Origin: Candidatus Parakkermansia intestinigallinarum
GTDB taxonomy: Bacteria > Verrucomicrobiota > Verrucomicrobiia > Verrucomicrobiales > Akkermansiaceae
Direction: 5' to 3'
Assembly (NCBI GenBank): GCA_019114365.1
Contig: DXFQ01000026.1
Coordinates: 1-46,902, forward strand
Length of the DNA: 46,902 nucleotides
Within the stretch, counting starts at the first letter, position 1, and each line of letters begins with the position of its first letter. A program made the position numbers and the translations under genes. Shown here piece after piece: positions 1 to 7,860 of the stretch. The notes beneath the pieces are model-generated. The model worked only from the letters and a program-made list of their open reading frames with translations. It was not told where the DNA came from and did not search any database.

Positions 1-348
1 TTTAACGAGAATGCGGTGGATTGTGCTTCGGCAGGGTACGGGCGTTTTACCCTCTCTTCTCAACACCGCCTGTATTTTATCTGCTCCCCAGCTCCTGTGG
101 GCTATCCTCACCTCCACGATGCGGCATATGACATCCTCATTTAGCTTTGTCGTTTGATTGTGAGGCTTTCTGCTGATTTCTTCAAGCCCCTTTTCCCCTT
201 GTTTTTCATAGCGATGAAGCCACTTATAACCGGTTTTTCGGCTTATTTCATAAAGCCTGCACGCTTCGCTCATGCTTACCTCTTTCCGGGTGACCAGTTG
301 GATAAACTCCTTTTTCATCTGTTGTTGACTTTTGGTGTTCCATGGCAT
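1..348 (-). CDS. IS481-family transposase, N-terminal part (cut by window edge)
   Basis: The minus strand is open from an ATG at 348 to the window edge: 116 codons with no stop. It begins MPWNTKSQQQMKKEF and continues with a helix-turn-helix of the type SEACRLYEISRKTGYKWLHR (about residues 27-46), then GEKGLEEISRKPH and a second helical segment with RSWGADKIQAVLRRE and CRSTIHRIL. This is the DNA-binding half of IS481/IS3-like DDE transposases; the catalytic DDE domain lies outside the window. Base composition is more AT-rich than the neighbouring chromosome, as expected of a mobile element. Three copies of a TGTaACCTATGTCcTG-like motif just upstream (379-447) mark the element's left end. Family recognition is from the motifs; whether the element is intact cannot be seen. 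Confidence 0.85.
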   Translation of the reverse strand, partial: MPWNTKSQQQMKKEFIQLVTRKEVSMSEACRLYEISRKTGYKWLHRYEKQGEKGLEEISRKPHNQTTKLNEDVICRIVEVRIAHRSWGADKIQAVLRREGKTPVPCRSTIHRILVK

Positions 349-378
349 GGTTTTATCATGCCATATTTCAGCCAAAAG

Positions 379-447
379 TGTTACCGATGTCCTGGAACTT
401 CTGTAACCTATGTCCTGAGACTTTTTTGTAACCTATGTCTTGGTACA
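379..447 (-). repeat. Three direct repeats at the IS terminus
   Basis: On the plus strand the motifs are TGTTACCGATGTCCTGG (379-395), TGTAACCTATGTCCTG (402-417) and TGTAACCTATGTCTTGG (427-443), spaced 23 and 25 bp. They lie between the transposase start and the inferred outer end. Repeated transposase-binding motifs at an element end are a plausible reading. Confidence 0.75.
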
Positions 448-503
448 GTACCAAGGAAGGGAGGATGGGGCGGCGGCTCGCAGGGGGGAGCGCGGCGCGG
501 CCC

Positions 504-1373
504 TCAGCGCTCGGTTGCGATGCTGCAGGCACCCGGGTTCTTGGCGTGCTCATCGAGGATGATCTCGCCGATGCTCTCGGCGTGAATGCTGCCGCCGGCG
601 GGATTCTTGACGCTGGTCACGTGCCCGCGGATGTCGGCCTGCAGCTTGCTGTACTCGAAGGCGAGGTCGCAATCCTCGGCCAGGCTGCAGTTCTCCAGAA
701 CGAGATTTTCAGCGTAGCAGAGGGGCTGGGTTCCGGCGATGCGGCAGTTGACGAGGCGCAGGTTGCGGGAGTGCCAGCCGAGGTATTCGCCGTCGAGCAG
801 GGAGTCGTAGACCGTGACGTTTTCCGAGTTCCAGAAGGCGTCTTTGGAGTGAATCTCGGCGTTGCGGATTTCCACGTCCCGGCAGTATTGGAAGGAGTAG
901 TTGCCCAGCTGGCGGTAGCGGTCGATGCGAATGCGGCTGCTGTGCAGGAAGATGTAGTCGCCCTTGCAGACGTCGACGTCGCGCAGCTCCGCACCTCGGC
1001 AGAACCAGAGCGTTTCAGCGGCGTTGGGAAGGCGCACGCGCTCCAGATACAAATCGTCCATCTCGCGAAACATCTTGGGCGCTTCGACCAAGGTGTCTGT
1101 CATGCGCAGCTGACGCGAGTACCAGAGGGCGGCGCGGGCGCCTTCGGTAAACAGGCAGTTGTCGATCGTAAAATTGTGCACGTGCCAGAAGGGGTACTTG
1201 CCCTCAAAGCGGCAGTGTTCGGCGATGATGTCGCTGCATTCTTTGAGAGCCGATTCTCCGGCGTGAATGGTGACGTCTTGCAGGTGCAGGTTGTGCGAGG
1301 CGAAGAGGGGGCGCTCACCCCCGAACTCGGTATGTTGCAGAAAGGTCATGCTCTTGTTCATGGTGTTATTCAT
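504..1373 (-). CDS. DUF3737 family protein (right-handed beta-helix)
   Basis: A 289-residue protein of the DUF3737 family, which is predicted to fold as a pectate-lyase-like parallel beta-helix. Signs are the short repeating strand-turn units with recurring Cys, Asn and aromatic positions, e.g. FWHVHNFTIDNCLF, LWFCRGAELRDVDV, FWNSENVTVYDSLL and GWHSRNLRLVNCRI. Family members have no proven enzymatic activity; no catalytic triad is evident and no signal peptide is seen, so a cytoplasmic location is inferred. The start at 1373 (MNNTMNKSMTFLQ) was preferred over an upstream TTG-type extension because the family homology begins near MTFLQ; ATGs at 1361 and 1349 are alternatives. No Shine-Dalgarno sequence is present. 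It is transcribed toward the IS and has its own promoter at 1442-1469. Confidence 0.85.
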   Translation of the reverse strand: MNNTMNKSMTFLQHTEFGGERPLFASHNLHLQDVTIHAGESALKECSDIIAEHCRFEGKYPFWHVHNFTIDNCLFTEGARAALWYSRQLRMTDTLVEAPKMFREMDDLYLERVRLPNAAETLWFCRGAELRDVDVCKGDYIFLHSSRIRIDRYRQLGNYSFQYCRDVEIRNAEIHSKDAFWNSENVTVYDSLLDGEYLGWHSRNLRLVNCRIAGTQPLCYAENLVLENCSLAEDCDLAFEYSKLQADIRGHVTSVKNPAGGSIHAESIGEIILDEHAKNPGACSIATER

Positions 1374-1441
1374 CGTGTTATCAGTGTTCGGGTGTTTCGG
1401 GTTGAAGGCTGATCGGGCAGCGGGGGCCCTCCGATGCTCGT

Positions 1442-1469
1442 ATTGTACGCCAAAGCAGCAGGGAATCAA
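1442..1469 (-). promoter_or_regulatory. Sigma-70-type promoter for the DUF3737 gene
   Basis: On the minus strand: TTGATT (1469-1464), 16 bp spacer, TACAAT (1447-1442). Transcription would start near 1435, giving a leader of about 60 nt. Confidence 0.55.
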
Positions 1470-1492
1470 ATACTTGCTCAGCATACTTCACC

Positions 1493-1763
1493 ATGCCTTC
1501 CGAGCATGACGGGCGGCAAAAGCTCTCTCGGATAGGCGACTCACACGCTTTCTTGAGGTTGTTTTCAGCCAAGAAGGGGGAGGCCCGCAAGTCCGGAAGC
1601 GTCAGGCCGAGGCTGAGGGGGAGCCCGGCGCCGATTCGTGACGAACGGACGCCGGACGTCCGGCGGGTGCCGGAGCGAGAGGCCCTCAATAGCCGTGTCT
1701 CCGAAGCAACGCTCCTGCAAACGGCGCGAGAGCTCAAAAGTGGTTCCGAAATCGGGTGTGCAC
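1493..1763. other. Intergenic region without a supported gene
   Basis: The interval between the divergent DUF3737 and nucleotidyltransferase genes holds two promoters (1442-1469 and 1764-1792). It also has a perfect 14-bp palindrome GCCGGACGTCCGGC at 1651-1664 beside a shorter one around 1635-1645. Short open frames here have arginine-rich, low-information translations and look fortuitous. Confidence 0.5.
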
Positions 1764-1792
1764 TTGCCCATTCTGTCCGCATGTGATATAAG
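1764..1792 (+). promoter_or_regulatory. Sigma-70-type promoter for the fused nucleotidyltransferase gene
   Basis: TTGCCC (1764-1769), 17 bp spacer, TATAAG (1787-1792). The start of transcription near 1799 gives a leader of about 78 nt before the ATG at 1877. Confidence 0.6.
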
Positions 1793-1876
1793 AGGCAGGC
1801 GGGTTCGCGTGATTTTCGGGCACGGAGCTCCGGCAAAGAAGAGCAGAGGAAGCGAAGACGAAAGCGCAAAAGACAC

Positions 1877-3709
1877 ATGCAAGCCATTATCTTAGCAGCG
1901 GGAATGGGGAAGCGCCTGGGTGAGCTCACGGCGGAGAATACGAAATGCATGGTGAAGGTCAATGGCGTGCCCCTCATTGATCGTTTGCTTTCTCAGCTGG
2001 ACGCCATCGAGTCCCCCGAGCGCCTGAACCGCATCGTCATCGTGATCGGCTACAAGGGAGAGAACCTGCGCCGCCACATTGCGACACGAAACGTGCGAAC
2101 GCCCATTGAGTACATCGAAAATAGCGTTTACGCGAGCACCAACAACATCCACTCCCTCTATCTGGCGCGTCAGCAACTCATGCAGGATGATACGCTGCTG
2201 CTTGAATCGGATTTGATTGTCGAGGATAGCGTCATTCGGAGACTTTTGGATCATCCGTACCCCAGTCTGGCGCTCGTCTCCAAGTTTGAGAGCTGGATGG
2301 ACGGGACGGTCGTCACCCTCGACGAAGATTACAACATCAAGAGATTCATCCCCGGGAGCAAGTTCTCGTACGAAGAGTCGGAGGCCTATTACAAAACCGT
2401 CAACATCTACAAGTTCAGCCGAGAGTTCTCCCGCACGCATTATGTTCCCTTCCTGGAGGCCTACAGCAAGGCGCTGGGAAACAACGAATACTACGAACAG
2501 GTTCTTCGCGTCATCGCCCTGCTCGACAAGCCCGAAATACGTGCCCTGCCGCTCGAGCATGAGGCATGGTATGAGATTGACGACATTCAGGATCTCGACA
2601 TCGCCGAATCCATGTTCTGCGAGGCATCCGAGAAACGCCTGCGCATGGAGAGTCGCTACGGCGGCTACTGGCGCTACCCCCGCATCTTGGACTTCTGCTA
2701 CCTCGTCAACCCGTTTTTCCCGAATCACCGCCTCATGTCGGAGCTAAAGGCCAACTTCGAGGTGCTGGTGCGCAACTACCCGTCGGGAATGCGAGTGAAC
2801 AGCCTGCTGGCCGCCAAATACTTCGGCCTGCGCACGGACTACATCTGCGTGGGCAACGGCGCGGCCGAGCTGATCAAAGCGCTCATGGAGCAACTCAGCG
2901 GCAGCTTGGGTGTCGTGCTCCCCACCTTTGAGGAGTACCCCAACCGTCTCTCCCCCGAGCGACTCGTCTGCTATGAAAGCGTCGATCGCGATTTTGCGTA
3001 CGGCGCCCGAGAACTCATGGACTTTTTCGACGATAAGGGCATCTCCACCCTCCTGCTCGTCAATCCCGACAATCCCGGCGGCAACTTCATCCCGCTGCCC
3101 GAGCTGGAGACCCTCTGCCGCTGGGCTCAGCGAAAGGGGATTCGGCTCATCATTGATGAGTCCTTCGTCGACTTCGCCGAGGGGACGCCCCACAACACCC
3201 TGTTGACGAATCTCCTTCTGGAGGAGAATCCGCATCTCCTTGTCGTCAAGAGCATCTCGAAGTCATACGGCGTGCCCGGGTTGCGCCTCGGAGTTCTGGC
3301 CGGTTCGGATCGCGAGCTGATAGCCCGGCTGAAGAAAGACGTCGCCATCTGGAACATCAACTCACTGGCGGAGTTCTACATGCAGATTTTCGGAAAGTAC
3401 GAGACTTCCTACCGGCAAGCCTGCCGTCTCTTCAGGGAAGAGCGGGATCGCTTCATGGCGAGCCTGCGGCAGATTCCCTTCCTCCGCGTGCTGCCCAGCC
3501 AGGCCAATTTCTTCATGTGTGAGGTGCTGCCGCCCTACGGTTCTCTTGAGCTGACGGAACGCCTGCTCAGCGAGTATGACATCCTCATCAAGGATTGCAG
3601 CCGCAAGAAAGCCATGAAGGGCCGACAGTTCATCAGGCTGGCTGTCCGCTCACGCGAGGACAATGAGCGCTTGGTACAGGCATTGAATGAATTGCAAAAA
3701 CAGAGATGA
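1877..3709 (+). CDS. Fused LicC-like nucleotidyltransferase / PLP-dependent class I/II aminotransferase
   Basis: A 610-residue two-domain enzyme. Residues 1-235 are a LicC/PntC-like nucleotidyltransferase: glycine-rich nucleotide loop ILAAGMGKRLGE (5-16), substrate lysine in KCMVKVNG and a metal-site Asp in LLLESDLIV. Residues 260-610 are a fold-type I PLP enzyme of the HisC/CobD type: VNPDNPGGN loop, Asp in IIDES, Schiff-base Lys462 in SISKSYG and an arginine in GLRLGV. In known families such fusions couple synthesis of a small amino-phospho compound (phosphoethanolamine, phosphocholine or 2-aminoethylphosphonate) to its activation with CTP. The PLP half here resembles CobD-type decarboxylases more than the AEP transaminase PhnW, so making phosphoethanolamine from phosphoserine is one option; this is inference. 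It converges on the licD and cyclodeaminase-like genes. No Shine-Dalgarno motif precedes the ATG. Confidence 0.85.
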   Translation: MQAIILAAGMGKRLGELTAENTKCMVKVNGVPLIDRLLSQLDAIESPERLNRIVIVIGYKGENLRRHIATRNVRTPIEYIENSVYASTNNIHSLYLARQQLMQDDTLLLESDLIVEDSVIRRLLDHPYPSLALVSKFESWMDGTVVTLDEDYNIKRFIPGSKFSYEESEAYYKTVNIYKFSREFSRTHYVPFLEAYSKALGNNEYYEQVLRVIALLDKPEIRALPLEHEAWYEIDDIQDLDIAESMFCEASEKRLRMESRYGGYWRYPRILDFCYLVNPFFPNHRLMSELKANFEVLVRNYPSGMRVNSLLAAKYFGLRTDYICVGNGAAELIKALMEQLSGSLGVVLPTFEEYPNRLSPERLVCYESVDRDFAYGARELMDFFDDKGISTLLLVNPDNPGGNFIPLPELETLCRWAQRKGIRLIIDESFVDFAEGTPHNTLLTNLLLEENPHLLVVKSISKSYGVPGLRLGVLAGSDRELIARLKKDVAIWNINSLAEFYMQIFGKYETSYRQACRLFREERDRFMASLRQIPFLRVLPSQANFFMCEVLPPYGSLELTERLLSEYDILIKDCSRKKAMKGRQFIRLAVRSREDNERLVQALNELQKQR

Positions 3710-3858
3710 GTGAACGGTGCGACATCGGGGTCTGCGGCGGCGGCCGCTGCAATCAAATAGCTTGAAACCTTTATCGCCAGCTCGGTGCTCAACGCATTCG
3801 TGCACCGGACACGGCAGCTGCTCAGGCTCTAAGCTCCCGAAACCCTCTGACGACGAAA

Positions 3859-3878
3859 GGGAGGTCTGATGACCTCCC
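3859..3878. terminator. Bidirectional hairpin between convergent genes
   Basis: A perfect 8-bp stem GGGAGGTC / GACCTCCC with a TGAT loop sits between the convergent stops at 3709 and 3896. On the minus strand the stem is followed by TTTCGTCGTC, a weak T-rich tail. Likely a shared terminator. Confidence 0.55.
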
Positions 3879-3895
3879 CCCACTCAAGAGTTGGT

Positions 3896-4714
3896 TCAGT
3901 CAAAGAATCTGACCGTGTATTGGTGGGTTTGTATTTTGTCTTCGGGCGGAATGGCTCTCCAGTCGCCGTACAGGCGCGTGAGATAGGCGTCGGTGTTTCC
4001 GGGAACGCTGAGCATGCAGTCCTCGAACTTCATTCGCGTCAGCGGCCAAACGTCTTCTTTGTATCGTCGAGACGTAAATTCACATCCGAACACCATTCGG
4101 TAATATCTCTTGGGGGGCAAGAGTCTTGAAAGCCCCCTGAAAGTCGGTGCAAGCAAGTGAGTGAAGACGCCATTGAAGATCGGCACCAGCGGCGCGAGCA
4201 GGCGCCATACGGGTCTGCCGCTCAGCGGTGCCTTGACCAAAGCTTTGTAGTATGCTGAACTCACGAGATGAAAAAGTCCGGTGAAGCGATCGCTCACGGG
4301 AAAGATATCCACATTGAGCCCCTTGTATTTGTAAAGGTTATGCATTTGGCGATCGGGATGAATCCCCTCGGACTTCAGGTCTCGCAGAATGACCCAGTTG
4401 TTGTAGATGTGAGGATCGGTCTCCGGGCATTGAAGAACGAACTCGTCACTGAGCTTCTGCGTGAGCATGATGCGCTTGAACTTCAGCATGTCCTCGTAGG
4501 GCATGCAGATGTCGGTATCGTCATCCCAAGGGATGAAGCCTTCGTGGCGGGCAGCTCCCAGCAGGGTGCCGGAGTCCAGCCAGTAGTTGATGCCGTTTTC
4601 GGTGCACACCCGATCGATGAACTTGAGCATCTCGAGCATCCTGAGCTGCATGCGTCGCAGCTCCGAGCCTTCAGGGTTCCAACGCTGTTTCATTTGTTCT
4701 TGATTGTCGGGCAT
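3896..4714 (-). CDS. licD: LicD-family phosphotransferase
   Basis: A 272-residue member of the LicD family (PF04991), which moves phosphocholine or a similar amino-alcohol phosphate from a CDP-activated donor onto cell-surface glycans. The signature WLDSGTLLGAARHEGFIPWD and following DDTD metal-binding acidic cluster (residues 45-68; DDD at 64-66, D68) is intact. No signal peptide is visible, and a cytoplasmic, membrane-associated site of action is usual for the family. It follows the cyclodeaminase-like gene by 20 nt in the same operon and faces the LicC-like fusion, so donor synthesis and transfer are encoded side by side. The residue transferred cannot be told from sequence. Family assignment is firm, substrate is not. 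Confidence 0.88.
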   Translation of the reverse strand: MPDNQEQMKQRWNPEGSELRRMQLRMLEMLKFIDRVCTENGINYWLDSGTLLGAARHEGFIPWDDDTDICMPYEDMLKFKRIMLTQKLSDEFVLQCPETDPHIYNNWVILRDLKSEGIHPDRQMHNLYKYKGLNVDIFPVSDRFTGLFHLVSSAYYKALVKAPLSGRPVWRLLAPLVPIFNGVFTHLLAPTFRGLSRLLPPKRYYRMVFGCEFTSRRYKEDVWPLTRMKFEDCMLSVPGNTDAYLTRLYGDWRAIPPEDKIQTHQYTVRFFD

Positions 4715-4734
4715 GTGGCGGAACTGATCCGGGA

Positions 4735-5637
4735 TTATTGTCGGCCGAGTGTTTCGTACAAGTGGTGAGCAAAAACGATATCATGAAGGGCAATGCCGAT
4801 ATTGTAGCTCAGGATACGCTCCTCTTTGCTTTCTCGTCCGGGAATCTTGCCCAACAAAACAGCAGGGAGCTCACCGAAATGTTTAAATTGGGAGAAATGC
4901 TGAAATCCTCGGACATGAGCCGTATCATCCGCAAACACCTTATCAAAGAAGAGATCGCAGTTCTGAAAGCCTCGCGTGTGGACAGGAACAACCAAGCACC
5001 CCTGTCTGAAATCATCATCCTCGGCTATCAGAGAATCCGTATACGTTATACATGAAATAATAACGTCAGAGGAACGCACCAAGCTCCTGTAATTGTCTTC
5101 GATAACGACATGCCATTTCGGGCAACGCTCTCGATATTCATTCTGAATCTCCTCTGCTTGCATTTTGTGCCGAAGCACATGCAAGCAGAGAGGTTGGTGA
5201 GAGAAGAGTTCGGCCAAGCAGGCAAGAGTCGCCCGGCCCGTTTGCCCCAACCCCATGATGGCTATATCTTTGAAGTCCGGCCGAGAAAGCTGTTGTACGG
5301 CCAGAGCCGCTACAGCGCCGGTGCGTATGGCCGTCAGTGCGGTGGCATCCATCAAGGCGAGAAGCTCACCTGTGTCCTCCCTGTAGAGCAAAAGATCCCC
5401 CGCAATGGAGGGTGTGCGCCCGGGGTATCTCGTGACAACCTTGACGCCAAAAACATTCAGCGACGGAATCATGCACGGCATGGTATTCATAAAATACCCG
5501 CCGTCATACGTTATGCTGATTTTGTGGGGGAGTCGGGCATTGTACTTCAATGAAAAGGCCTCTCTAACCCACCGCAGGGCATTGGATGGCGTGAGGAGCC
5601 CGGAATCAAGGATTTGTTGTTTTGAAAGAATGATCAT
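4735..5637 (-). CDS. Ornithine cyclodeaminase / mu-crystallin-like NAD(P)-dependent enzyme
   Basis: A 300-residue protein of the OCD/mu-crystallin family. The family's LTAIRTGA motif is at 101-108 and the Rossmann dinucleotide loop GLGQTG at 129-134. KVVTR (66-70) corresponds to the substrate lysine/arginine region. The usual cyclodeaminase active-site segment (GGDCPGKTE with the catalytic Asp) is replaced by VPVHTRGFQNCDLF, so it is probably not a true ornithine cyclodeaminase. An imine reductase or amino-acid dehydrogenase role fits better (inference). The ATG at 5637 (MIILSKQQIL) matches the family N-terminus; an upstream TTG is less likely. First gene of an operon with licD, with a promoter at 5677-5704. 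It probably makes or modifies an amino-compound for surface decoration, but no direct evidence shows this. Confidence 0.82.
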   Translation of the reverse strand: MIILSKQQILDSGLLTPSNALRWVREAFSLKYNARLPHKISITYDGGYFMNTMPCMIPSLNVFGVKVVTRYPGRTPSIAGDLLLYREDTGELLALMDATALTAIRTGAVAALAVQQLSRPDFKDIAIMGLGQTGRATLACLAELFSHQPLCLHVLRHKMQAEEIQNEYRERCPKWHVVIEDNYRSLVRSSDVIISCITYTDSLIAEDDDFRQGCLVVPVHTRGFQNCDLFFDKVFADDTAHVRGFQHFSQFKHFGELPAVLLGKIPGRESKEERILSYNIGIALHDIVFAHHLYETLGRQ

Positions 5638-5676
5638 GTTGAACAATGACGCGTGCGCCCGCAAAAAACACGTGTG

Positions 5677-5704
5677 TTTATATCATATGCCACATGTTCG
5701 TCAA
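5677..5704 (-). promoter_or_regulatory. Promoter of the cyclodeaminase-like/licD operon
   Basis: Minus strand TTGACG (5704-5699), 16 bp spacer, TATAAA (5682-5677). This is a strong match and predicts a start near 5670 and a leader of about 33 nt. Confidence 0.7.
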
Positions 5705-5899
5705 GCCTCAATTTTCCTCAAAGAGTGTTTTGGAATCTGTTCCCATTTTCTCGGAGCCAAAAAGATCGGCGGATGACAAAGGAGGAGACTCGCCCGATGC
5801 ATGGCGGAAGAGGGGAGCAAGCCCGGCGCAGCGGCCGACGAGCGCGGTGCATCGGCAGATCTCACCGCCTCGGTAGGCTCCTTCCCCGTCAGGCGTGGA
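5705..5899. other. Intergenic region, nothing recognised
   Basis: The space between divergent promoters at 5677-5704 (minus) and 5900-5928 (plus) contains no supported frame, repeat or structured RNA that I can identify. Confidence 0.5.
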
Positions 5900-5928
5900 T
5901 TGACGGCGCGGCGGCTTTGCTGTAAGAT
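5900..5928 (+). promoter_or_regulatory. Promoter of the hypothetical gene at 5959
   Basis: TTGACG (5900-5905), exactly 17 bp, TAAGAT (5923-5928). The start near 5935 leaves a leader of about 24 nt. The good match supports the downstream frame being a gene. Confidence 0.65.
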
Positions 5929-5958
5929 CAGCTTCGGCACCCGGCTACCTCCGGGCTG

Positions 5959-6417
5959 ATGCAGACGATGACCGACAAAGCGAAGCGTGAGTTCACCGCA
6001 AGGTCGATAGGGATAGGGCTGTGTGAGCTGAGATTTGAACACGCGGACACGCACTGTTGCTTCGCCGTGTCCAAGAGCCCCGTGCTGTTGAATATCACGG
6101 GGCTCGTGTTCTGCCCCTTTCTGTATCGAAGGCTGGGGCGGACGTCGGGCGGCATGGCTGTTTCCGCTCCTTATATCGGCTCGGGCGATCAGGGGAGGAT
6201 TCAAGCTCTTGCCGATCGCCTCGAACGCGAGGTGTTGAGGATCTGCGAGGGGCTGGCGTTCCGTTACAGTCTTGTCGTGAGGAGAAAGAGATCGCGCCTG
6301 ATCCTGCCCTGTTTGGCTGACCTGAAGGAGATGGGTTGCGGCGATGATGTCTCTTCCGATCTGATGGCCGCGCTGCGAGCCTGCCTGCGGGATGAGCGGC
6401 ATGTTTCTTCCGACTGA
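5959..6417 (+). CDS. Hypothetical protein
   Basis: A 152-residue frame with no family I recognise. The N-terminal half is mixed with a hydrophobic stretch (SKSPVLLNITGLVFCPFLY); the C-terminal half looks helical and charged (ALADRLEREVLRICEGLAF, VVRRKRSRLILPCLADLKEM). There are six cysteines but no CxxC pair. ATG at 5959 or 5968 could be the start; neither has a Shine-Dalgarno motif. Its best support is the well-placed promoter 30 bp upstream. An overlapping minus-strand frame has a less protein-like composition and was not chosen. Confidence 0.5.
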   Translation: MQTMTDKAKREFTARSIGIGLCELRFEHADTHCCFAVSKSPVLLNITGLVFCPFLYRRLGRTSGGMAVSAPYIGSGDQGRIQALADRLEREVLRICEGLAFRYSLVVRRKRSRLILPCLADLKEMGCGDDVSSDLMAALRACLRDERHVSSD

Positions 6418-6482
6418 TCGATCGCTTTGTCCGTGGCGTCTCCCGGCACGCTCTATGTCTGCAACTTTCTGAAAATAAATAT

Positions 6483-6511
6483 TTGACCTTCGTCGGCCCG
6501 CATGCTAAAAA
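6483..6511 (+). promoter_or_regulatory. Promoter of the lipoprotein gene at 6626
   Basis: TTGACC (6483-6488), 17 bp, TAAAAA (6506-6511) in a locally AT-rich patch. The predicted leader is about 108 nt. Confidence 0.55.
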
Positions 6512-6625
6512 ATACTCGCGGTGCTCGCGCATGCCCGGCCGGGGCAACAGCGCGGCGCGGGTAGCTGCGGCAAGGCGCGGCTCCGTTCCGCACCGGATGA
6601 ACCGACAGACACAGCTTCTCGCACA

Positions 6626-7180
6626 ATGAAAAAAGCCATTCTCTGCGCCCTAGTGCTGGCCCTGGCTGCCTGTGATCAGAGCGAGTCGACCGAAATTCAA
6701 ATCCCGCCGACTCTTTCATCCGCCCCCTGCGCGGCGGATGTGATGACGGTGGACATGCTTGAAAAACTCCTCACGGATGCCTTCGCCAAGGTGGATTGGG
6801 GCGGCGTGGAAGCGTTCAAGGGAAAAGGCTTCGTGGAAGGCGGCTATAATATCTATCCTCTGAGCCTGCTTCTGACCAACCTGGATGTCCCCGCAGACGG
6901 CATCGCTGAGGCGGCGACGGTGTTGTGGCTCAGCGAACACGAGGATACGCTCGAGCTCTGCTGGTGGAAAAGCGATTGTTCGCTGTCTCGTATGATGATT
7001 CTTGCCTTGGTTCTGGGCAGTCGATACGGGGAACAATTACATACGACGGCCTGCCCGGAGTTCCCGACCGCCCCCTTCCATGAAGAGTATCGACAAGTGC
7101 GGCAACGAGAAATCGACTGGGTCATGAGTCATCATAAGGAGATTCACACATTGCTCAAGAGCTTGACCGAGTCTAAATAA
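6626..7180 (+). CDS. Putative lipoprotein of unknown function
   Basis: A 184-residue protein beginning MKKAILCALVLALAAC: a lipoprotein signal peptide with lipobox LAAC and lipidated Cys16. The mature part is mostly helical, with further cysteines in SSAPCAAD, LELCWWKSDCS and TTACPEF that could form disulfides in the periplasm. An upstream in-frame start at 6521 would add an unnatural arginine-rich stretch before the signal peptide, so 6626 was chosen. It follows its own promoter. I recognise no domain. Confidence 0.72.
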   Translation: MKKAILCALVLALAACDQSESTEIQIPPTLSSAPCAADVMTVDMLEKLLTDAFAKVDWGGVEAFKGKGFVEGGYNIYPLSLLLTNLDVPADGIAEAATVLWLSEHEDTLELCWWKSDCSLSRMMILALVLGSRYGEQLHTTACPEFPTAPFHEEYRQVRQREIDWVMSHHKEIHTLLKSLTESK

Positions 7181-7362
7181 GCGATTCGCCGGGCGGACAA
7201 CTCCCTCGCGCCTGCAACGGCGGCTCGTCCGCTGCGGTGCCTGTGGGTGCGTCGGGGTGCGTCGGGAGATTTTGGCTGCGCTTGCAAAAAAAATCAGACA
7301 GAGGGGCTTGCCGGACGTTATCAATGTCAGTGAGGTGCGCCGCATAAGGCGCTCTTTAGTCC

Positions 7363-7794
7363 ATGTTTGCGAATTTTGATGCGATGATGAAAGGGGGAAG
7401 TGCTCCACGGATGATGAGGGTTTGCTGCCTGCTGTCGGCAGCGATGGCGTTTCTCTTGTGTGAGTCGTCCTGCGCGTCGGCGGACCGCGTGGGTTCTGCG
7501 GGCGCGGGTTCGGATGGGATTGAGGCTTCGGCTATTGCTCTCTATGAGAAGTACGGGGCTCGCTACGGGGCGGATTCGCACCTTGTCGATGTTCGTTTGG
7601 TGCGGGGGAAGGAGCTCCCGCAGCGTTTCCGGCAGCGGCTGGAGCAGAAGGCGAAGTTCGCGGAGGAGCGGCGGTATTGGCTCGTCAGCATCAGCTATCG
7701 CTACAATCCCGAGAGGCCGGTTCTCGGCGGGGGAATGGACGCCGTTTATGATGCCGAGACGCAGGACTTGCTGATTTGTGAAAGGTGGAGATGA
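7363..7794 (+). CDS. Putative exported protein of unknown function
   Basis: A frame of 143 residues with a hydrophobic segment MMRVCCLLSAAMAFLLCESSCASA that looks like a signal peptide or lipoprotein signal. The mature part ends with VSISYRYNPERPVLGGGMDAVYDAETQDLLICERWR, resembling a small mixed alpha/beta domain. Several ATGs (7363, 7384, 7387, 7411, 7414) are possible starts; 7411/7414 would place the signal peptide at the very N-terminus and may be the true one. No promoter was recognised. The function is unknown. Confidence 0.55.
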   Translation: MFANFDAMMKGGSAPRMMRVCCLLSAAMAFLLCESSCASADRVGSAGAGSDGIEASAIALYEKYGARYGADSHLVDVRLVRGKELPQRFRQRLEQKAKFAEERRYWLVSISYRYNPERPVLGGGMDAVYDAETQDLLICERWR

Positions 7795-7860
7795 GTTTCC
7801 CGCCGGCGCCCCGTCGGCATCCCACCGACGCAGGCGGGGGGCGGCGGCGAAGCGGGTTGT

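Larger units (their letters stand above)
1..447 (-). mobile_element. IS481-like insertion sequence, left end
   Basis: The element comprises the partial transposase frame and its upstream terminal region. Read on the minus strand, the outer end would be TGTACCAAGACATAGGTTACA-like, starting at 447 with the TGT typical of IS481 ends. The same core (GACATAGGTTACA) recurs twice inward. The outer boundary at 447 is inferred from the TGT and the last repeat copy. No target duplication can be checked because the other end is outside the window. Confidence 0.7.
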
